Shown here one piece after another: positions 8,471-19,202 of a stretch of 64,000 bases of DNA. The stretch comes from Streptomyces caniscabiei (GTDB lineage: Bacteria; Actinomycetota; Actinomycetes; Streptomycetales; Streptomycetaceae). The first letter of the stretch is position 1; each line of letters opens with the position of its first letter. Under the pieces are notes generated by a model. It was not told the origin of the DNA. It did not search any database and saw nothing but the letters and a program-made list of their open reading frames with translations. Both the position numbers and the translations under genes were made by a program. Where the stretch lies: positions 452,842-516,841 of the forward strand of contig NZ_JABXWI010000007.1 of assembly GCF_014930365.1 (NCBI RefSeq), read 5' to 3'.

Positions 8471-9526
8471 ATGCGTCGGATTTCCAAACTGACCCGCGTC
8501 GCGGTGGGGGTCGCGTCGCTGGCGCTGGCCGCCACGGCCTGTGGTGGCACGAGCAGCGAGAGCGGCGGCGGCAGCGAGACCAGCAAGGCCGAAAAGGGCC
8601 TCGCGATCGCGTACGACATCGGTGGCAAGGGCGACCAGTCCTTCAACGACGCCGCCTTCGCGGGCCTGGAGAAGGCTCAGAAGGAGTTCGGTTACCAGAC
8701 CGAGGACATCGAGCCGACCGAGGGCGAGACGGACGCCGACAAGCAGCAGCGTCTGGAGTCCCTGGCCAAGCAGGGCTACAACCCGGTCATCGGTGTCGGC
8801 TTCGCCTACGGGCCCGCGATGGAGGCCGCGTCCAAGCAGTTCCCGGACACCACCTTCGGCATCGTCGACTCGGTCGTCGAGGGCGACAACGTCGCGTCCC
8901 TCGTCTTCGCCGAGCAGGAGGCCTCGTACCTCGCCGGTGTCGCGGCCGCCAAGGCCACCAAGACGAACACCGTGGGCTTCGTGGGTGGCGTCGACATCCC
9001 GCTCATCCACAAGTTCGAGGCCGGCTACAAGCAGGGCGTCGAGGACACCAGCGGCGGCAAGGTCAAGGTTCTCTCGCAGTACCTGACCCAGACGGCCGAA
9101 GAGGGCGGCTTCTCCAGCCCCGACAAGGGCAAGGCCGCCGCCGAGGGCCAGATCGAGAAGAACGCCGACGTGCTCTACGCGGCCGCCGGCCTCTCCGGCC
9201 AGGGTGTCATCGAGGCCGCCGCCCAGGCCAAGGTGTGGGCGATCGGTGTCGACTCCGACCAGTACAAGCAGGGAGCCCTCGCGAAGTACAAGGACTTCAT
9301 CCTGACCTCCGCCCTCAAGGACGTCGGCGGCGCGGTCTACGCCCTCGCCAAGTCCGTCGAGGACGGCAAGCCCCTCAAGGGTGTCCAGACCTTCGACCTG
9401 AAGGTCGACGGCGTGGGCCTCGCCGACTCCAACCCGAAGATGGCCGAGATCGCCGGCCTCACGGACGCGGTCGCCAAGGCCAAGGCGGGCATCATCGACG
9501 GCACGATCAAGGTGAAGACCGAGTAA
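8471..9526 (+). CDS. BMP-family substrate-binding lipoprotein 1 (nucleoside ABC transporter)
   Basis: The protein has 351 residues from ATG 8471, chosen by alignment with the MRRVSRL start of its paralogue next door; ATG 8456 is an alternative. A lipoprotein signal peptide ends at LAATAC, followed by a Gly/Ser linker. The mature part has the BMP/PnrA family features: LAIAYDIGGKGDQSFNDAA, FGIVDSVVEGDNVASL, GFVGGVDIPLIHKFEAGY and a C-terminal AIGVDSDQYKQG. These proteins bind purine and other nucleosides for uptake. The gene has its own operator, its own terminator and a close paralogue downstream, and sits before the matching ATPase/permease operon. Confidence 0.93.
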   Translation: MRRISKLTRVAVGVASLALAATACGGTSSESGGGSETSKAEKGLAIAYDIGGKGDQSFNDAAFAGLEKAQKEFGYQTEDIEPTEGETDADKQQRLESLAKQGYNPVIGVGFAYGPAMEAASKQFPDTTFGIVDSVVEGDNVASLVFAEQEASYLAGVAAAKATKTNTVGFVGGVDIPLIHKFEAGYKQGVEDTSGGKVKVLSQYLTQTAEEGGFSSPDKGKAAAEGQIEKNADVLYAAAGLSGQGVIEAAAQAKVWAIGVDSDQYKQGALAKYKDFILTSALKDVGGAVYALAKSVEDGKPLKGVQTFDLKVDGVGLADSNPKMAEIAGLTDAVAKAKAGIIDGTIKVKTE

Positions 9527-9553
9527 CGGTCTCAGTTCTGCAAGTGCTGACGG

Positions 9554-9585
9554 GCGGGGCGGGTGTACACGTACACCCGCCCCGC
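9554..9585 (+). terminator. strong hairpin after BMP lipoprotein 1
   Basis: Perfect 14-base arms (9554-9567 and 9572-9585) with a CACG loop, starting 28 nt after the stop. Confidence 0.8.
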
Positions 9586-9609
9586 TCACTTGTCCCCGCC
9601 GGTCCGGAC

Positions 9610-9680
9610 AGCGGGCCTCAGGGGCGCGGGGAACTGCGCGACCAGCCACAACGCACCCGCACCCGACACTCCACCCCCAA
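9610..9680 (+). repeat. dispersed intergenic element, copy 1
   Basis: Contains the core GGGGCGCGGGGAACTGCGCG followed by ACCAGCC and an ACCCGCACCCGAC tail. The same core occurs at six other loci in the window. Confidence 0.7.
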
Positions 9681-9757
9681 CACCCCCACACCGCACCCGG
9701 ACACCCTTGCGACACGGCCCCATAACAACGTGGTCCACCAGGCTTCACCCCAAGGGT

Positions 9758-9769
9758 CTACGCGCGTTA
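9758..9769 (+). promoter_or_regulatory. nucleoside-regulon operator copy 2 (before BMP lipoprotein 2)
   Basis: CTACGCGCGTTA, identical to copy 1. A -35-like TTCACC at 9743 and a -10-like TACTCT at 9767 overlap it with about 18-nt spacing. Confidence 0.75.
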
Positions 9770-9868
9770 CTCTGCGGCGAAAGCCATGAAGGCGCCGATG
9801 CTGTGAAGCACTACTGGTCAGTACTCTGATCCGTACCCTCCGGCGCTGTACGACAGGAGCACCACAAC

Positions 9869-10921
9869 ATGCGCCGGGTTTCCCGCCTCGCGGTCGCGGG
9901 CGCAGCGACCGCCTCCCTCGCCCTCGCCCTCTCCGCCTGTGGCGGCACCTCGACGGACGCCTCGTCGTCCGCCGACTCCAAGGGCGACCTGGGCCTCGCC
10001 ATCGCGTACGACGTCGGCGGCAAGGGCGACCAGTCCTTCAACGACGCGGCCTACGCGGGCCTGGAGCAGGCGAAGAAGGAGTTCGGGTACAAGACGCAGG
10101 ACATCGAGCCCACCGAGGGCGAGACGGACGCCGACAAGGAGCAGCGCCTGGTCTCCCTGGCGAAGCAGGGCTACAACCCGGTCGTCGGCGTCGGTTACGC
10201 CTACGCGACGGCCGTGAAGGCCGCCGCCGAGCAGTACCCGGACACCACCTTCGGCATCGTGGACGACTCCACGGTCCAGCTGGACAACGTCGCGGACCTG
10301 GTCTTCTCCGAGGAGCAGGCCTCGTACCTCGCGGGCGTCGCCGCCGCCAAGAGCACGAAGACCAATGTCGTCGGCTTCGTCGGCGGCGTCGACATCCCGC
10401 TGATCCACAAGTTCCAGGCGGGCTTCGAGCAGGGCGTCAAGGACACCAACGCCAAGGCCAAGGTGCTCACGCAGTACCTCACCCAGACGGCCGAGGAGGG
10501 CGGCTTCTCCAGCCCCGACAAGGGCAAGACGGCCGCCGAGGGCCAGATCGAGAAGAAGGCCGACGTCGTGTACGCGGCGGCCGGTCTGTCCGGCCAGGGC
10601 GTGATCGAGGCCGCCGCCGCGAACAAGATCTGGGCGATCGGCGTCGACTCCGACCAGTACAGCCAGGAAGCCCTCGCGAAGTACAAGGACTCCATCCTGA
10701 CCTCGGCGACGAAGGACGTCGCCAAGGCGGTGTACAACCTGGCGAAGTCGGTCGAGGACGGCAAGCCCGCGACCGGTATCGTCAGGGGCGATCTGAAGAC
10801 CGGCGAGGTCGGCCTCGCCGACTCCAACCCGAAGTTCAAGAGCGACACCGAGCTCCAGGAGGCCATCGCCACGGCCAAGGAGAAGATCATCAGCGGCGAG
10901 ATCAAGGTCAAGACCAGCTGA
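9869..10921 (+). CDS. BMP-family substrate-binding lipoprotein 2 (nucleoside ABC transporter)
   Basis: The 350-residue protein has a clear lipobox LSAC after a 25-residue signal peptide, then the same BMP core as its upstream paralogue (LAIAYDVGGKGDQSFNDAA, GFVGGVDIPLIHKFQAG, WAIGVDSDQYSQE). The two are near-identical over long stretches and represent a tandem duplication, though the linker and C-terminal regions have diverged. An upstream operator of the shared type suggests co-regulation with the ATPase/permease operon 230 bases downstream. Differences in the binding pocket may give the pair different nucleoside preference, which is inference. Confidence 0.93.
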   Translation: MRRVSRLAVAGAATASLALALSACGGTSTDASSSADSKGDLGLAIAYDVGGKGDQSFNDAAYAGLEQAKKEFGYKTQDIEPTEGETDADKEQRLVSLAKQGYNPVVGVGYAYATAVKAAAEQYPDTTFGIVDDSTVQLDNVADLVFSEEQASYLAGVAAAKSTKTNVVGFVGGVDIPLIHKFQAGFEQGVKDTNAKAKVLTQYLTQTAEEGGFSSPDKGKTAAEGQIEKKADVVYAAAGLSGQGVIEAAAANKIWAIGVDSDQYSQEALAKYKDSILTSATKDVAKAVYNLAKSVEDGKPATGIVRGDLKTGEVGLADSNPKFKSDTELQEAIATAKEKIISGEIKVKTS

Positions 10922-11113
10922 TCCACGGTCGAGACCGACCCAGCACACCATGAGCAGCCGGACGGCCCAAGGGGGGTCTCGGACGCCACCGAGGCCCTCC
11001 CGAAGTCACCGGTAACCGCGGGGTTACGTCCGCTCAACGGGGCACGGGGAGTATCGCTCCCTGTACCCCGTTGTCCCGGTGCGTCGCCGCCCATTTTCGA
11101 TGCCGTAGGGGCG

Positions 11114-11125
11114 CTACGCGCGTAG
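11114..11125 (+). promoter_or_regulatory. nucleoside-regulon operator copy 3 (before the ABC operon)
   Basis: Perfect palindrome CTACGCGCGTAG, 16 nt upstream of the AGGAGAG ribosome-binding sequence of the ATPase gene. Confidence 0.8.
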
Positions 11126-11153
11126 ACGACCCCCTTTCCCAGGAGAGTGCGCC

Positions 11154-12790
<1,637 letters not shown>

Positions 12791-12791
<1 letters not shown>

Positions 12792-13915
12792 TGAAGAAGT
12801 TCGACAAGGAGCGCGTGCTCCTCGCGGTGGCCGGACCGGTCCTCGCGCTCGCCGTGGCCTTCGTGCTGACCGCCATCGTGCTGCTGGCCTCCGGCAAGAA
12901 CCCGGTCGAGCCGTTCACGATCATGTTCGAGCAGGCCACGTTCTCCGACATCCAGGTCCGGATCATCAACCAGGCCTCGCTGTACTACATCGCCGCCCTC
13001 GCGGTCGCCATCGGCTTCCGGATGAACCTGTTCAACATCGGTGTCGACGGCCAGTACCTCCTGGGTGCCATGATCACCGCGATCGTCGGCGCCCACGTCG
13101 ACCTGCCCGCGTTCCTCCAGATCCCGCTGCTGATGCTCACCGCGATCTGCACCGGCGCGTTCTGGGCCTCCATCGTCGGTGTCCTCAAGGTCACCCGCGG
13201 CGTCAGCGAGGTCGTCTCCTCGATCATGCTGAACGCGATCGCGACCTCCGTCATCGGCTACCTCTGGCTGCCGAACGTCTTCGGCGTCAAGGTCGGCAAC
13301 AACAACACCACCGGCGAGATGGCCGAGTCGGGCTGGGTGCCCGGCATCGACCTGGGCAAGGCCGGCGAGATCTACGGCCTGGTCCTCCTGGCCGTCCTCC
13401 TCGGCATCGGCTACTGGATCGTCATCAACCGCACCCGCTTCGGCTTCGACCTGCGGGCCTCCGGCGCCTCGGAGTCGGCCGCCGCGGCCAGCGGTGTCGA
13501 CCCCAAGCGCATGATCCTCACCGCCATGCTGATCTCCGGCGGTGTCGCGGGCCTCGCGGGCCTGCCGATCCTGCTCGGCGACACCCACACCTACAGCCTC
13601 AACTTCCCCACCGGTATCGGCTTCCTCGGTATCGGCATCGCTCTCCTCGGCCGCAACAGCCCCGTCGGCATCGCCTTCGCCGCCCTGCTCTGGGCCTGGC
13701 TCGACAAGGCCTCGCCGGAGCTGGACTTCCACGGCTACGACAAGGAGATCGCGGTCATCATGCAGGGCCTGATCGTGCTCTCGGTCGTCGTCTCCTACGA
13801 GACCGTCCGCGAGTGGGGCCTGCGCCGCCAGCAGCGCCGCGTCGGCGCCGAGCTCGCCGCCGGGAACGTCCTCGGCGCCGACAACAACACCACGAAGGAG
13901 GTGGCTGGCCGATGA
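12791..13915 (+). CDS. nucleoside ABC transporter permease 1
   Basis: The 374-residue membrane protein belongs to the BPD_transp_2 family. It has about eight to ten hydrophobic segments, beginning with VLLAVAGPVLALAVAFVLTA, and the family-typical MNLFNIGVDGQYLLGA and FDLRASGASESAAAASG cytoplasmic loop. Its ATG shares one base with the ATPase stop (TGATG), and its own stop overlaps the next start (ATGA), so stoichiometric co-translation is likely. Together with the second permease it forms the membrane channel for nucleosides. Confidence 0.93.
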
Positions 13916-15186
13916 CCACGAGCACCACCGCGACCGACCTCAACCAGCCCTCGCTGGAGCCGACCGCCCCCACCGGGCGCAAGATGTCGCTGCCCGTGCT
14001 GCTGCTGGTCATCGCCGGCGTCCTGGCACTCACCTCGATCGTCCGCATCATCACCGGTGCCGACGGCATCACCAACGTCAGCCAGATGTCCACCGCGCTG
14101 GAGCTGGCCGTCCCGATCGGCCTCGCCGGCCTCGGCGGTCTGTGGGCCGAGCGCGCGGGCGTCGTCAACATCGGCCTCGAAGGCATGATGATCCTCGGCA
14201 CCTGGTTCGGTGCCTGGGCGGGCTTCCAGTACGGCCCGTGGACCGGCGTCCTGGTCGGCATCGCCGGCGGCGCGATCGGCGGTCTGCTGCACGCCTTCGT
14301 CACCGTCACCTTCAACGTCAACCACATCGTCTCCGGCGTGGCGATCAACATCCTCGCCCTCGGCGCCACCCGCTACCTCGCCCCCCTCGCCTTCGAGGGC
14401 CACCAGGGCGGCTCGGCCAAGCAGTCCCCGCCGGTCGAGTCCATCGGTGACTTCACGGTGCCCGGACTGTCGGACGCGCTCCAGACCCTGAACGAGAAGG
14501 GCTGGTTCTTCGTCTCCGACCTCGCCGGTCTGCTCGGCGGTCTGGTCACCAACGTCTCGTGGCTGACCCTCGTCGCCGTCGCCCTGATCCCCGCCACCTG
14601 GTGGATCCTGTGGCGCTCGGCCTTCGGTCTGCGGCTGCGCTCCTGCGGTGAGAACCCGGTCGCCGCCGAGTCGCTCGGCGTCAACGTCTACAAGTACAAG
14701 TATCTCGCCGTGATCATCTCCGGCGGTCTGGCCGGCCTCGGCGGAGCCTTCCTCTCCATCGTCGCCAACCCCTTCTACCTGGAGGGCCAGACCAGCGGCC
14801 GCGGCTTCATCGGTCTCGCCGCGATGATCTTCGGCAACTGGATGCCGGGCGGCCTCGCCCTCGGCGCCGGCCTCTTCGGCTACACCGACAGCCTCAACCT
14901 GCGCGGCGGCTCCGAGAACGTCCACGCCCTGCTGCTGCTCGGTGCCCTCCTGCTGGTCATCGGCGCGATCTGGCAGGCCGTGCGCAAGAAGTACGTCGCC
15001 GCCGCGATCACCTTCGTCGTCGGCGCCCTGGTCTTCACCTGGTACGCGACCACCAACGAGGTCCCCAACCAGGTCGTCGCCGCCACCCCGTACGTCATCA
15101 CCCTGATCGTCCTCGCGCTCTCCGCCCAACGCCTGCGGATGCCGAAGGCGGACGGACTGCCGTACCGCAAGGGACAGGGCAAGTGA
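13912..15186 (+). CDS. nucleoside ABC transporter permease 2
   Basis: The 424-residue permease is homologous to the first, with WAERAGVVNIGLEGMMILG, LRSCGENPVAAESLGV in the ATPase-coupling loop and multiple transmembrane helices. A hydrophilic N-terminal ~25 residues precede the first helix. It is translationally coupled both upstream (ATGA) and downstream (GTGA with cytidine deaminase), which ties import directly to the first catabolic enzyme. The assignment as a nucleoside rather than sugar permease rests on the BMP receptors and on the deaminase and phosphorylase genes that follow. Confidence 0.92.
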   Translation: MTTSTTATDLNQPSLEPTAPTGRKMSLPVLLLVIAGVLALTSIVRIITGADGITNVSQMSTALELAVPIGLAGLGGLWAERAGVVNIGLEGMMILGTWFGAWAGFQYGPWTGVLVGIAGGAIGGLLHAFVTVTFNVNHIVSGVAINILALGATRYLAPLAFEGHQGGSAKQSPPVESIGDFTVPGLSDALQTLNEKGWFFVSDLAGLLGGLVTNVSWLTLVAVALIPATWWILWRSAFGLRLRSCGENPVAAESLGVNVYKYKYLAVIISGGLAGLGGAFLSIVANPFYLEGQTSGRGFIGLAAMIFGNWMPGGLALGAGLFGYTDSLNLRGGSENVHALLLLGALLLVIGAIWQAVRKKYVAAAITFVVGALVFTWYATTNEVPNQVVAATPYVITLIVLALSAQRLRMPKADGLPYRKGQGK

Positions 15187-15590
15187 CCGCCGGCGCACCG
15201 GCCGAGGCCGACTGGGACGAGCTGCGCGCCCTCGCACGGGACGCCATGTCCCACGCGTACGCCCCGTACTCGGGCTACCCGGTGGGCGTGGCCGCCCGCG
15301 TCGACGACGGCCGCACGGTCTCCGGCTGCAACGTCGAGAACGCCTCGTACGGTCTCGGCCTGTGCGCCGAGTGCGGACTGGTCTCGGAGCTGCAGCGCAC
15401 GGGCGGCGGGCGGCTGACGCACTTCACCTGCGTCGACGGCAAGGGCGAGATCCTCGTGCCCTGCGGCCGCTGCCGACAGCTGCTCCACGAGTTCGGCGGC
15501 CCCGGACTCCTGCTGGAGACCCCGGCGGGGATCGTCCCCCTCTCGGAGATGCTGCCCCAGGCCTTCGGCCCGGACCATCTCACCAAGTGA
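15183..15590 (+). CDS. cdd: cytidine deaminase
   Basis: The 135-residue protein is the size of small tetrameric cytidine deaminases. Zinc-site motifs are GCNVENASYGLGLCAE (Cys and catalytic Glu) and LVPCGRCRQLL (two Cys ligands). It converts cytidine and deoxycytidine to uridine and deoxyuridine. The GTG start at 15183 overlaps the permease stop. It feeds the thymidine/pyrimidine phosphorylase encoded next. Confidence 0.95.
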   Translation: MTAGAPAEADWDELRALARDAMSHAYAPYSGYPVGVAARVDDGRTVSGCNVENASYGLGLCAECGLVSELQRTGGGRLTHFTCVDGKGEILVPCGRCRQLLHEFGGPGLLLETPAGIVPLSEMLPQAFGPDHLTK

Positions 15591-15597
15591 CTCCCGT

Positions 15598-15631
15598 GCG
15601 GCCCCTCCTGACGAACGGTCGGAGGGGCCGC
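15598..15631 (+). terminator. hairpin between cytidine deaminase and thymidine phosphorylase genes
   Basis: Perfect 11-base arms GCGGCCCCTCC / GGAGGGGCCGC with a 12-nt loop, starting 8 nt after the deaminase stop. It may partly terminate the ABC operon or stabilise its 3' end, since the next gene has the same direction only 29 nt further on. Confidence 0.6.
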
Positions 15632-15659
15632 GCACTTCCCAGACCCTGGAAGGACAGCC

Positions 15660-16952
<1,293 letters not shown>

Positions 16953-16974
16953 CCTGCGCTTCTCCCGATCGGGT

Positions 16975-17008
16975 GAACGGGATCGGTGGACCGGCGCCGG
17001 TCCCGTTC
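16975..17008 (+). terminator. hairpin after thymidine phosphorylase gene
   Basis: Arms GAACGGGA and TCCCGTTC with an inner GC-rich fold, 23 nt past the stop. Confidence 0.6.
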
Positions 17009-17050
17009 GGCATGCTGTAGTCGGTGACGCACCGATTGGAGAGAACCGCC

Positions 17051-17635
17051 ATGAGCGCACTCACTGTCGACCACGACCCCGAGCAGAGCTGGGACGACCT
17101 CGTCCGGTTCTGGGAGGAGATGGAGTGGCCCGAGGGCAGCAAGGTGGAGATCATCGAGGGGATCATCACCGTGTCACCTGCTCCCGCGTACCGCCACAAC
17201 GTGATCGCGGCACGTATCCAGCGTCGCCTCTACTCCGTGATCCCCGAGGACTGGGAGGTCTTCCAGACGCTGGCCATCGCCGTACCCTCGCGCTTGGGCA
17301 TGCTCATGCCTGACCTCGTTGTGGCCCCGGTGCGGGAGGACACGGACACCGACACCCATATCCCGGCCGCCCTTGCTGAACTCGTCGTGGAGGTGACGTC
17401 AAGGTCCAACGCCCGCCACGACCGGGTCAGCAAGCTCGCCGCCTATGCCACCGCCGGCATCCCGCTGTACCTCCTCGTCGACCGCTGGGGCCCCGACGGT
17501 CCCACGGCAACGCTCTACGGCGAACCGAAAGGCAGCGTCTACCGGCCACTGAGCACCGTCAAGTTCGGCGAGGCCATCGAGATCCCGGCCCCCTTTGACG
17601 TCACCATCGACACCAGCGTCTTCCCCGACAAGTAG
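17051..17635 (+). CDS. Uma2-family (DUF820) putative restriction-endonuclease-fold protein
   Basis: The 194-residue protein starts at ATG 17051, which has a GGAGAG site 7 nt upstream; an in-frame ATG at 17024 is less likely. It has the PD-(D/E)xK pattern of the Uma2 family: VEIIEGIITV near the N-terminus, MLMPDLVVAPV (Asp), ELVVEVTSRSNARHD (Glu, with Thr-Ser where simple nucleases have xK) and then KLAAYATAGIPLYLLVD with the displaced lysine. Uma2 proteins are expanded in Streptomyces and cyanobacteria, and their cellular substrate is unknown. It stands alone. Confidence 0.88.
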   Translation: MSALTVDHDPEQSWDDLVRFWEEMEWPEGSKVEIIEGIITVSPAPAYRHNVIAARIQRRLYSVIPEDWEVFQTLAIAVPSRLGMLMPDLVVAPVREDTDTDTHIPAALAELVVEVTSRSNARHDRVSKLAAYATAGIPLYLLVDRWGPDGPTATLYGEPKGSVYRPLSTVKFGEAIEIPAPFDVTIDTSVFPDK

Positions 17636-17677
17636 CGGCAGGACAGCTCGTCCGCCCGCGCGGCGGCACGCTCGCCG

Positions 17678-18064
17678 ATGAATTCGGCGGTTCCCCGCGG
17701 TCTACCGATCGTGGACGCGACGACACCCGCCGTACTCGTGCTGCCAGGCCCCGTCACCCGGGACGAGGTGCCTCGGCTCTGTGCCGAGGTACGCGCGCGA
17801 CTGGAGGGGACCGGGGGCGGGATCGTGCTCTGCGACGTCGCCGGTATCGGTCCGCCGGGCCTGGCCGCCGTCGACGTACTGGCCCGGATGCAGCTCACCG
17901 CCCGCCGGGCCGGGGGCCGGATCCGGCTGCGGGACCCCGACCCGGCGCTGCGCGCGCTACTGGGCCTGGTCGGGCTTGCCTTCGAGGTGGAGGGGCAGGT
18001 CGAAGAGGGGGAACCAGCGGGCGGTGTCGAGGAAGCAGTGGAATCCGGCGATCCGGCCCGCTGA
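17678..18064 (+). CDS. STAS-domain protein (anti-sigma-antagonist-like)
   Basis: The 128-residue protein has a STAS-like core: AVLVLPGPVTRDEVPRLC, IVLCDVAGIGPPGLAAVDVL and AGGRIRLRDPDPALRALLGL. The usual phosphorylatable DxSG loop is replaced by DVAGIGPPGL, so regulation by a switch kinase is doubtful. The acidic C-terminal tail (about 36 codons) lies over the 3' end of the antisense ECF sigma gene for 108 bases. The pairing with a sigma gene may be more than accidental. Start ATG 17678 has a weak ribosome site; the tail length depends on this overlap being real. Confidence 0.65.
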   Translation: MNSAVPRGLPIVDATTPAVLVLPGPVTRDEVPRLCAEVRARLEGTGGGIVLCDVAGIGPPGLAAVDVLARMQLTARRAGGRIRLRDPDPALRALLGLVGLAFEVEGQVEEGEPAGGVEEAVESGDPAR

Positions 18065-18961
18065 GATCTCCAGCACCTGGACGGCCCACGCGCTGAAGCC
18101 GCCCTTCTCCGGATCCGGTTTGTACTGCGCGAAGCCCGGCAGTCCGTTGACCGCGACCGGCACCAGATGGGATCCGGCGCAGGGCGCGCCGAGGGTGGTC
18201 ATGAACCCGGTGATGTCGCCGGTGCCGGTCAGCCACAGGTCGAACGGCGGCATCGTCATGACCGCGTCCTCGTGCAGCAGGGCCGTCAGCGCCGCCATGT
18301 CGTACCCCTCGAAGGCGGCCACATAGCGCTCCAGCAGCTTCTGCTGGTCGTCGTCGAGCGGGTCGGAGACATCGGCCGGCGCGACCTGCCCGTCGCCCTC
18401 GGCGAGGGTGGCGCGGGCCCGCTGGAGCGCGCTGTTCACCGAGGCGACGGAGGTGTCGAGCAGCTCGGCGACCTCGCTGGCCTTCCATGCCAGCACCTCA
18501 CGCAGGATCAGCACCGCCCGCTGCTTGGACGGCAGCTTCTGCAGCGCGGCGACGAACGCCAGCCGCACCGACTCCTTGGCCACGGCGGCCTCCGCCGGGT
18601 CGTCGGTGGTCGGCAGCACCCGGGCGTCCGGCACCGGCTCCAGCCAGGTGTTGTCGGGGCGGGGGGAGAGGGCGGCCTGCGCGAGCGGCGTCGAGTCGGT
18701 GAGGTCCATGGGCCGTGCCCTCTTGTTCCCCGCGGTCAGCATGTCGAGGCAGACGTTCGTGGCGATGCGGTAGAGCCACGACCGCAGGGAGGACCGCCCC
18801 TCGAACTTCTCGTAGCTCCGCCAGGCCCTGATCATCGTGTCCTGCACGGCGTCCTCGGCCTCGAAGGACGACCCCAGCATCCGATAGCAGTACCCGGTCA
18901 GCTCGACCCGGTGTTTCTCCAGCCGGACGTCCAGTTCCGCCGTCGCCGTACCGTCGCTCAT
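17957..18961 (-). CDS. ECF sigma factor with C-terminal SnoaL-like domain (SigG/SigJ-like)
   Basis: The 334-residue protein starts at ATG 18961. Region 2 is seen as LTGYCYRMLGSSFEAEDAVQ and SSLRSWLYRIATNVCLD, and region 4 as ALQKLPSKQRAVLILREVLA followed by the SEVAELLDTSVASVNSALQRAR helix-turn-helix. From about residue 205 a SnoaL-like fold follows (LLERYVAAFEGYDMAALTAL, ending GFHCFLDTARWFPLFDLP). ECF factors of this kind usually have no separate anti-sigma factor and are controlled by the extra domain. The 3' end overlaps the STAS gene on the other strand. Confidence 0.92.
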   Translation of the reverse strand: MSDGTATAELDVRLEKHRVELTGYCYRMLGSSFEAEDAVQDTMIRAWRSYEKFEGRSSLRSWLYRIATNVCLDMLTAGNKRARPMDLTDSTPLAQAALSPRPDNTWLEPVPDARVLPTTDDPAEAAVAKESVRLAFVAALQKLPSKQRAVLILREVLAWKASEVAELLDTSVASVNSALQRARATLAEGDGQVAPADVSDPLDDDQQKLLERYVAAFEGYDMAALTALLHEDAVMTMPPFDLWLTGTGDITGFMTTLGAPCAGSHLVPVAVNGLPGFAQYKPDPEKGGFSAWAVQVLEISAGRIAGFHCFLDTARWFPLFDLPLHLEGKPDQAQ

Positions 18962-19069
18962 GGCCAACCCACCCCTGTGGCTCACTCCGTCGCACGCACC
19001 CTTGCGCACCACCTCGGAAGCTACCGCAGCCCACTGACAACGGCCTGGCGAAGGGGTGAAGGAGCAGGT

Positions 19070-19175
19070 CAGGGGTTCGTGGGCCCGGGGCGAAAAGCAC
19101 GGGGCGCAGCCCCTGCTCTTCAGGGGCGCGGGGAACTGCGCGAGAAGCCCCACCGGACGCGCGCCGACCCACCCA
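19070..19175 (+). repeat. dispersed intergenic element, copy 2 (double hairpin form)
   Basis: GGGGCGAAAAGCACGGGGCG, then the core GGGGCGCGGGGAACTGCGCG and an AGAAGCCCC tail. It lies between the convergent ends of no genes, upstream of the sigma gene and downstream of the MFS gene. Confidence 0.65.
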
Positions 19176-19202
19176 CCCCGCGCGGCGCGCGAAGCGCAAA
19201 CC

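Larger units (their letters stand above)
9527..9868. other. 342-base gap between the two BMP genes
   Basis: The gap is accounted for by a terminator (9554), a dispersed repeat (9610), and an operator with promoter (9743-9772). A ~100-nt untranslated leader then precedes the second lipoprotein gene. No ORF is supported. Confidence 0.6.
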
